Positions 59,646 through 64,000 of a DNA stretch of 64,000 nucleotides are shown here, piece by piece. The DNA is taken from contig NZ_WUMV01000009.1 of assembly GCF_009826895.1 (NCBI RefSeq), positions 62,001 to 126,000 of the forward strand, written 5' to 3'. The number at the start of each line of letters is the position of its first letter. Positions within the stretch are counted from its first letter, which is position 1. Made by a program: the position numbers and the translations under genes. Origin of the DNA: Stappia sediminis (GTDB lineage Bacteria; Pseudomonadota; Alphaproteobacteria; Rhizobiales; Stappiaceae). The notes under the pieces were generated by a model that saw only the letters and a list, made by a program, of their open reading frames with translations, was not told the DNA's origin and made no database searches.

Positions 59646-60890
59646 TCAGCTGCGCGAAAAACCTTCCGCCAGACGTCTCGCCGCTCCATCGACGTTCATT
59701 ACGTCGAATATAGAACCGCAGCCCGACAAATCACCCGCGCGCTCAAGCGTTTCGATCGTTCTCTCGACGATCGCGGTGATGTCGAGGAAACCGATCCTGC
59801 GGCGAAGGAACGCATCGACGGCGACTTCGTCCGCGGCGTTGAGCGCCGCCGTGGCCGCCATGCCCGTCTCCAGCGCCCTGTAGGCCAGTGGCAGCGCCGG
59901 AAAACGCAAGCCGTCCGGCTTCTCGAAGGTGAGCGATCCCAATGCGGCAAGATCAAGGCGTTGCGTGGCAACGGGGATGCGTTCAGGCCATGCGAGGCAG
60001 TGGGCGATCGGCGTGCGCATGTCCGGGGTGCCCATCTGGGCAAGCAAGGACCCGTCGCGGTATTGGACAAGGCCATGCACTGCCGATTGGGGATGCACCA
60101 GAACCTCAAGGCGCTCGGCGGGCAGGCCATAAAGATGGTGCGCCTCGATAACCTCGAAGCCCTTGTTCATCATCGTCGCACTGTCGATGGATATGCGCTG
60201 CCCCATGTCCCAGTTGGGATGCTTCAGCGCCTCTTCCGGCGAAACACTGCGCATTTCTTCCAGGGTCTTGTCGCGAAACGGACCGCCGGATGCCGTGAGG
60301 ATCACCTTTTCGACCTGCTCCGCGTTCCGCGCCTCCAGAACCTGGAATATGGCATTGTGTTCCGAATCCACCGGCAGGATCGTCGCCCCGTGCCGATCGG
60401 CCATTTCCATGAAAAGCGAACCGGCACAAACAAGGCATTCCTTGTTGGCAAGCGCGATCGCACGTCCCTTCTTGACGGCGGCAAGGGTGGGCGCGAGGCC
60501 CGCCGCGCCGACAATCGCGGCCACGACCATCCCGGCATCGCACGTCGCAGCCTCCTCCACCGCTTCCGGCCCGGCCGCAACCCCGATCCCGGTTCCGGCC
60601 AGCAGGTCCTTGAGCAGACCGTACCCTTCGGCATCCGCCAGCACGGCGCGTTCCGCCCCGACCCTGATCGCGGCATCGGCCAGCCCATGCGCATTCCTGT
60701 TGGCGGTTACGGCGGCGACGGCAAAGCGTTCCGGATTGTGCGTAATTATGTCCAGCGTGCTCTGGCCGATCGATCCGGTCGCGCCGAGTATCGACAGCCG
60801 CAGCTGGCCATGCTTTTGCTTTGGTGCCGCTTGCGCGCCAACCTTGCGGGGCACCGCCAGTTTAAGCGAATTGCCGTGTTCATGTGCCAT
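59646..60890 (-). CDS. dxr: 1-deoxy-D-xylulose-5-phosphate reductoisomerase
   Basis: Dxr carries out the committed step of the MEP isoprenoid pathway, NADPH-dependent conversion of DXP to MEP. The 414 residues have an N-terminal extension of about 25 residues, then the NADPH motif SILGATGSIGQSTLD, LANKECLVCAG, the metal site PVDSEHNAIFQ and the loop HPNWDMGQRISID. Its start overlaps the cdsA stop by 11 bases. Products feed UppS, encoded two genes upstream. Confidence 0.96.
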   Translation of the reverse strand: MAHEHGNSLKLAVPRKVGAQAAPKQKHGQLRLSILGATGSIGQSTLDIITHNPERFAVAAVTANRNAHGLADAAIRVGAERAVLADAEGYGLLKDLLAGTGIGVAAGPEAVEEAATCDAGMVVAAIVGAAGLAPTLAAVKKGRAIALANKECLVCAGSLFMEMADRHGATILPVDSEHNAIFQVLEARNAEQVEKVILTASGGPFRDKTLEEMRSVSPEEALKHPNWDMGQRISIDSATMMNKGFEVIEAHHLYGLPAERLEVLVHPQSAVHGLVQYRDGSLLAQMGTPDMRTPIAHCLAWPERIPVATQRLDLAALGSLTFEKPDGLRFPALPLAYRALETGMAATAALNAADEVAVDAFLRRRIGFLDITAIVERTIETLERAGDLSGCGSIFDVMNVDGAARRLAEGFSRS

Positions 60891-61743
60891 AGAGTGCTAC
60901 CAACTCGCCAATTGGATCGGCAAAGTTCCCGGTCGCGGCAACTGCCAGAAAATAAAGAACCACACCCCCGGCGACGAGCCCGTCCACCCGGTCCATGATG
61001 CCGCCGTGTCCAGGGATCAGGGTGCCAGAGTCTTTCACGTCGAACCGCCTTTTGACAGCGGATTCAAACAGGTCTCCGAATTGTGAAGCGACCGAAAGCA
61101 CCAGCGCGGCGCCAATCCAGGCCACCGGAAATCCCGCCCCGGTGAAATAAGAAAATATCGCTCCGACGATGAGGGCCGCCATCAATCCGCCAAGTGCCCC
61201 GCTCCAGGTCTTTTTCGGCGAAACTTTCGGCCAAAGCTTCGGCCCTCCTATGGAACGTCCGGCGAAATAGGCTGCGATATCCGTCGCCCATACGATTCCG
61301 AGCAGGAAGAAAATGACGACCAGCCCGTGCTCTCCAGTTCGCAGGGCGATTAGCGAAATTCCAGAAAGCCCTGCATAAACAAGACCTTCCGCCATCCATT
61401 TATGGGATGCGTTGAAGCGCAGGACGACAGCGACAAGAAGCGCTCCCGCAAAGAGCAGCACCACCGCAGGAAGATACTGCCCTACATGGCCAAGCACGAG
61501 CGCGCCGAAAAGGGCGATGAAACTCGCAATGGCATCCACCTGCGGGAAACTTCCCCCGACGATTTTCATCCATTCGTGAAGAAGCAGAAGACAGGCGGCC
61601 GCCACGAAAACGGAATATACGAGACCACCGAACCAGACGGCCGCAAGCGCTACGGGAGCAAGGATGAGGGCCGAAATCACACGAAGCCGAAGGTTGGACG
61701 GCTGGCCCGTGCCTTCAGATTCTGTCCTTCTTTCAGCGTTCAT
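60880..61743 (-). CDS. cdsA: Phosphatidate cytidylyltransferase
   Basis: CdsA makes CDP-diacylglycerol from phosphatidate and CTP for all phospholipids. The 287 residues have about eight membrane spans and the C-terminal family signature, here KDSGTLIPGHGGIMDRVDGL, with SPKKTWSGALGG before it. The gene overlaps uppS by four bases and dxr by eleven. Confidence 0.95.
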   Translation of the reverse strand: MNAERRTESEGTGQPSNLRLRVISALILAPVALAAVWFGGLVYSVFVAAACLLLLHEWMKIVGGSFPQVDAIASFIALFGALVLGHVGQYLPAVVLLFAGALLVAVVLRFNASHKWMAEGLVYAGLSGISLIALRTGEHGLVVIFFLLGIVWATDIAAYFAGRSIGGPKLWPKVSPKKTWSGALGGLMAALIVGAIFSYFTGAGFPVAWIGAALVLSVASQFGDLFESAVKRRFDVKDSGTLIPGHGGIMDRVDGLVAGGVVLYFLAVAATGNFADPIGELVALYGT

Positions 61744-62510
61744 CCGCCTGCCTGTCCGGACAATCCGCCATAGCGGCGCTCGCGTCCGGCAAAGACGGCA
61801 AGTGCCTCGTCGAAGGCATCCTCATTGAAGTCCGGCCAGTTAGAGCTTGGAAACAGGAATTCCGCGTAAGCGGCTTGCCACAAAAGAAAATTGGACAGGC
61901 GCTGTTCTCCGCTCGTGCGAATGATCAGATCGGGATCCGGAAGGCCGGCCGTGTCCAGCCGGCTTGCGATCATGGTCTCATCGACCTCCTCCGGTGCGAC
62001 TTCGCCCCGGCTAACGGCTTCGGCAATCGACCTGACGGCGCGCGTCAGCTCATTTCTGGCGCCATAGTTGAACGCGACGACGAGCACCAGTCCCGTGTTC
62101 TTGCCGGTAACCGTTTCCGCCTCTTCCAGAAGGCTCAGAATGTCCGGGGAAAGCCCCGTTCGCTCACCAATGATCCGCACCTTGATGTTGTTACGGTCAA
62201 GATCGGCAAGGTCTCGCTGCACGAACCGCTGCAGCAGCCCCATCAGGAAGCTGACTTCGGCTTCCGGCCTCGTCCAGTTTTCGGACGAAAAACTGAACAG
62301 CGTGAGATAGCCAATTCCCCGTTTTGCGGCATGACGCACGATCTTTCGCAGCGTATCTACGCCTTTTCGGTGACCCTCCGTGCGTGGAAGATCTCGCTCG
62401 CGCGCCCAACGTCCGTTGCCGTCCATTATGATGGCGACATGGCGCGGAAACGCTGCCTTCCCGTCGGGGCAGGCATTGTCAAATGCGTTTCGCTGCGCCG
62501 TCGCCGTCAT
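61740..62510 (-). CDS. uppS: Undecaprenyl diphosphate synthase
   Basis: UppS extends farnesyl diphosphate to the C55 carrier used for peptidoglycan and O-antigen. The 256 residues show the cis-prenyltransferase motifs IIMDGNGRWARERDL, EGHRKGVDTLR, FSFSSENWTRP and DLIIRTSGEQRLSNFLLWQ (as RTSGEQRLSNF). It lies between frr and cdsA, the conserved order in bacteria. Confidence 0.96.
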   Translation of the reverse strand: MTATAQRNAFDNACPDGKAAFPRHVAIIMDGNGRWARERDLPRTEGHRKGVDTLRKIVRHAAKRGIGYLTLFSFSSENWTRPEAEVSFLMGLLQRFVQRDLADLDRNNIKVRIIGERTGLSPDILSLLEEAETVTGKNTGLVLVVAFNYGARNELTRAVRSIAEAVSRGEVAPEEVDETMIASRLDTAGLPDPDLIIRTSGEQRLSNFLLWQAAYAEFLFPSSNWPDFNEDAFDEALAVFAGRERRYGGLSGQAGG

Positions 62511-62565
62511 TTCAATCCCTCACGTTCAGCACCGCACTGAGCCAATGCCGATGCAGGAGCACGCT

Positions 62566-63129
62566 TCAGATTTGCGAGATTTCCTGCTCTTTCTTCGCAA
62601 GCACCGCATCGATTTCGGCAATCATGTCATCGGTCAGTTTCTGAACCTTGTCCGAAGAGGCGCGGCCATCGTCCTGGCTTAGGTCGCCATCTTTTTCCAG
62701 TTTCTTGATCATGTCCATTCCATCGCGGCGGACGTGGCGAACGGCAACCTTCGCCTGTTCGGCATATTTGTGCGCCACCTTGATCAGTTCCAGGCGTCGT
62801 TCTTCGTTGAGTTCGGGAATCGGCAGCCGCAGGTTCTGCCCGTCGACGACCGGATTCAGGCCAAGGCTCGATTCGCGGATTGCCTTTTCGACGGCCGCAA
62901 CCATCGAGCGGTCCCACACCTGCACGGAAATCATTCTAGGTTCGGGCACGCTGACCGTCGCCACCTGGTTGAGCGGCATCGAGCTGCCGTAGGCATCGAC
63001 GGAGATCGGGTCAAGCATGCCGGCAGACGCACGCCCTGTGCGCAAGCCGGCAAGTTCGGTCTTAAGCACACCTATGGCGCCATTCATCCGGCGTTGCAGG
63101 TCACTATAGTCGACATCCTGGTCGGGCAT
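62566..63129 (-). CDS. frr: Ribosome recycling factor
   Basis: RRF splits post-termination ribosomes with EF-G. The start at 63129 has a clear AGGAGA site and gives 187 residues, the normal size; a longer frame to 63273 is not supported. Conserved parts are [14 protein letters not shown], the [17 protein letters not shown] block and [21 protein letters not shown] (short: [15 protein letters not shown]). Confidence 0.96.
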   Translation of the reverse strand: MPDQDVDYSDLQRRMNGAIGVLKTELAGLRTGRASAGMLDPISVDAYGSSMPLNQVATVSVPEPRMISVQVWDRSMVAAVEKAIRESSLGLNPVVDGQNLRLPIPELNEERRLELIKVAHKYAEQAKVAVRHVRRDGMDMIKKLEKDGDLSQDDGRASSDKVQKLTDDMIAEIDAVLAKKEQEISQI

Positions 63130-63316
63130 GGATCTTCTCCTGCGATTCTTATTGCCGCCACATTCTTGCATGTGGCGGGATAGCCATGAAACTCCCGTTC
63201 CGGCTAATCGTTTCAGTACGTGAAGGCATCCTTTCACCGAAAAGGCCGGTTCATCAACCGCGCGATGGTCCAAACCTGAACGTAAGCCACGCTATCGACA
63301 GGAAAGGCGGCACCTG

Positions 63317-64000
63317 TCAGCCTTCAATCACCGTATAGCGGCCCTCGCCGTTCATGACATCGACCAGTGCACCGGGAGTACGAATTGAAAAGACGATTAC
63401 CGGAATTGCATTGTCCCGGGCAAGTGCAATCGCTGTTGCGTCCATAACCTTGAGGTCGCGCTCGAGCACTTCCTGTGGCGTCAACGTCTCGTAACGTTCG
63501 GCATCTGCATTCGTCTTGGGGTCGTCCGAATAGACGCCATCCACGCTGGTCCCCTTCAAAAATGCATCGCAGCGCATTTCCGCCGCGCGCAGCGCGGCGC
63601 CGCTATCGGTGGTGAAAAACGGATTGCCCGTGCCGCCGGCGAAAACGATAACATCGCCATCTTCCATGTAGCGATCGGCACCACGCTGCGTAAACGTTTC
63701 GCAGATCGAAGGCACAGGCACGGCAGAAAGCACGCGCGCTTGCACACCGAAACGGCGCAGGGCGTCCGCAAGCGTCAGGCTGTTCATCACTGTGGCGAGC
63801 ATGCCCAGGTGATCGCCCGTCACCCGGTTGCCACCCTTCGCCGCAACAGCCACGCCGCGAAATATATTGCCGCCGCCCACGACGACTCCGACCTGAGCGC
63901 CAAGGCGCACAGCTTCGGCAATTTCCTTCGCCACCCGATCCACGGTTTCCGGATCGATTCCGAAGTCCTGCGAGCCCATCAATGCCTCGCCGGAAAGCTT
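63317..64000 (-). CDS. pyrH: UMP kinase, N-terminus cut by window edge
   Basis: PyrH phosphorylates UMP to UDP. The frame is open to the right edge: the last bases encode KLSGEALMGSQDFG, the conserved N-terminal block of the family, so about 15 residues are missing. Visible motifs are VVGGGNIFRG, DHLGMLATVMN, FAGGTGNPFFTTD and MDATAIALARDN. It is followed by frr after a 187-base gap. The pyrH-frr-uppS-cdsA order is highly conserved. Confidence 0.95.
   Translation of the reverse strand, partial: KLSGEALMGSQDFGIDPETVDRVAKEIAEAVRLGAQVGVVVGGGNIFRGVAVAAKGGNRVTGDHLGMLATVMNSLTLADALRRFGVQARVLSAVPVPSICETFTQRGADRYMEDGDVIVFAGGTGNPFFTTDSGAALRAAEMRCDAFLKGTSVDGVYSDDPKTNADAERYETLTPQEVLERDLKVMDATAIALARDNAIPVIVFSIRTPGALVDVMNGEGRYTVIEG

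Overview
The window reads as a chromosomal segment of an alphaproteobacterium of the order Hyphomicrobiales (Rhizobiales). This is inferred from several things: high GC, a pyruvate dehydrogenase E1 beta subunit with its own lipoyl domain, the recG/sdhE/mfd block, the ppiD-trpD-trpC-moaC-moeA-lexA-comEC-gltX-gltA gene order, the lpxI (not lpxH) lipid A route, and a GAAC-N7-GAAC LexA operator. A Phyllobacteriaceae-like genome is my best guess, but the genus cannot be fixed from the sequence alone.

Layout. 1-5.3 kb: end of an MFS transporter gene, then pdhA-pdhB-pdhC and an ftsB/divIC-like gene on the minus strand. 5.5-18.4 kb: a DUF3291 gene, mfd-sdhE facing recG, a DUF502 membrane protein, a DUF454 protein, glmS with a LysE-family exporter, a SPOR-like envelope protein and a DMT exporter. 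18.35-23.1 kb: an accessory-looking stretch bounded by two oppositely oriented, 265-bp, TA-flanked miniature inverted-repeat elements. It holds a CcdA-like protein, an orphan TAXI binding protein, a 98-residue orphan, tRNA-Lys(TTT) and a DUF2127 membrane protein. 23.1-30.7 kb: a GYD-domain gene facing a form I carbon monoxide dehydrogenase operon coxM-S-L-D-E-F with an AT-rich upstream region. 30.7-35.0 kb: an RND efflux pump with its adaptor. 35.2-39.1 kb: a VOC protein, pyrG, secG and tpiA. 39.3-51.0 kb: ppiD-like, trpD, trpC, moaC, moeA, lexA, comEC (opposite strand), gltX and gltA. 51.1-64.0 kb: a long minus-strand envelope operon region, pyrH-frr-uppS-cdsA-dxr-rseP-bamA-lpxD-fabZ-lpxA-lpxI-lpxB. 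pyrH is cut by the window edge.

How the genes work together. PDH feeds acetyl-CoA to citrate synthase. The CODH operon would let the cell oxidise CO as a supplementary electron source, and it needs a molybdopterin cofactor to which moaC and moeA contribute. The final block couples pyrimidine and ribosome recycling functions to undecaprenyl, CDP-diacylglycerol, lipid A and outer-membrane protein assembly.

Most of the window is ordinary core genome. The signals most worth following are: the pair of miniature elements, whose two ends have changed in concert, and one of which now supplies the stop codon of a transporter gene; the form I CODH locus with its AT-rich control region; the LexA operator inside its own promoter; and an 18-bp perfect hairpin between bamA and lpxD.
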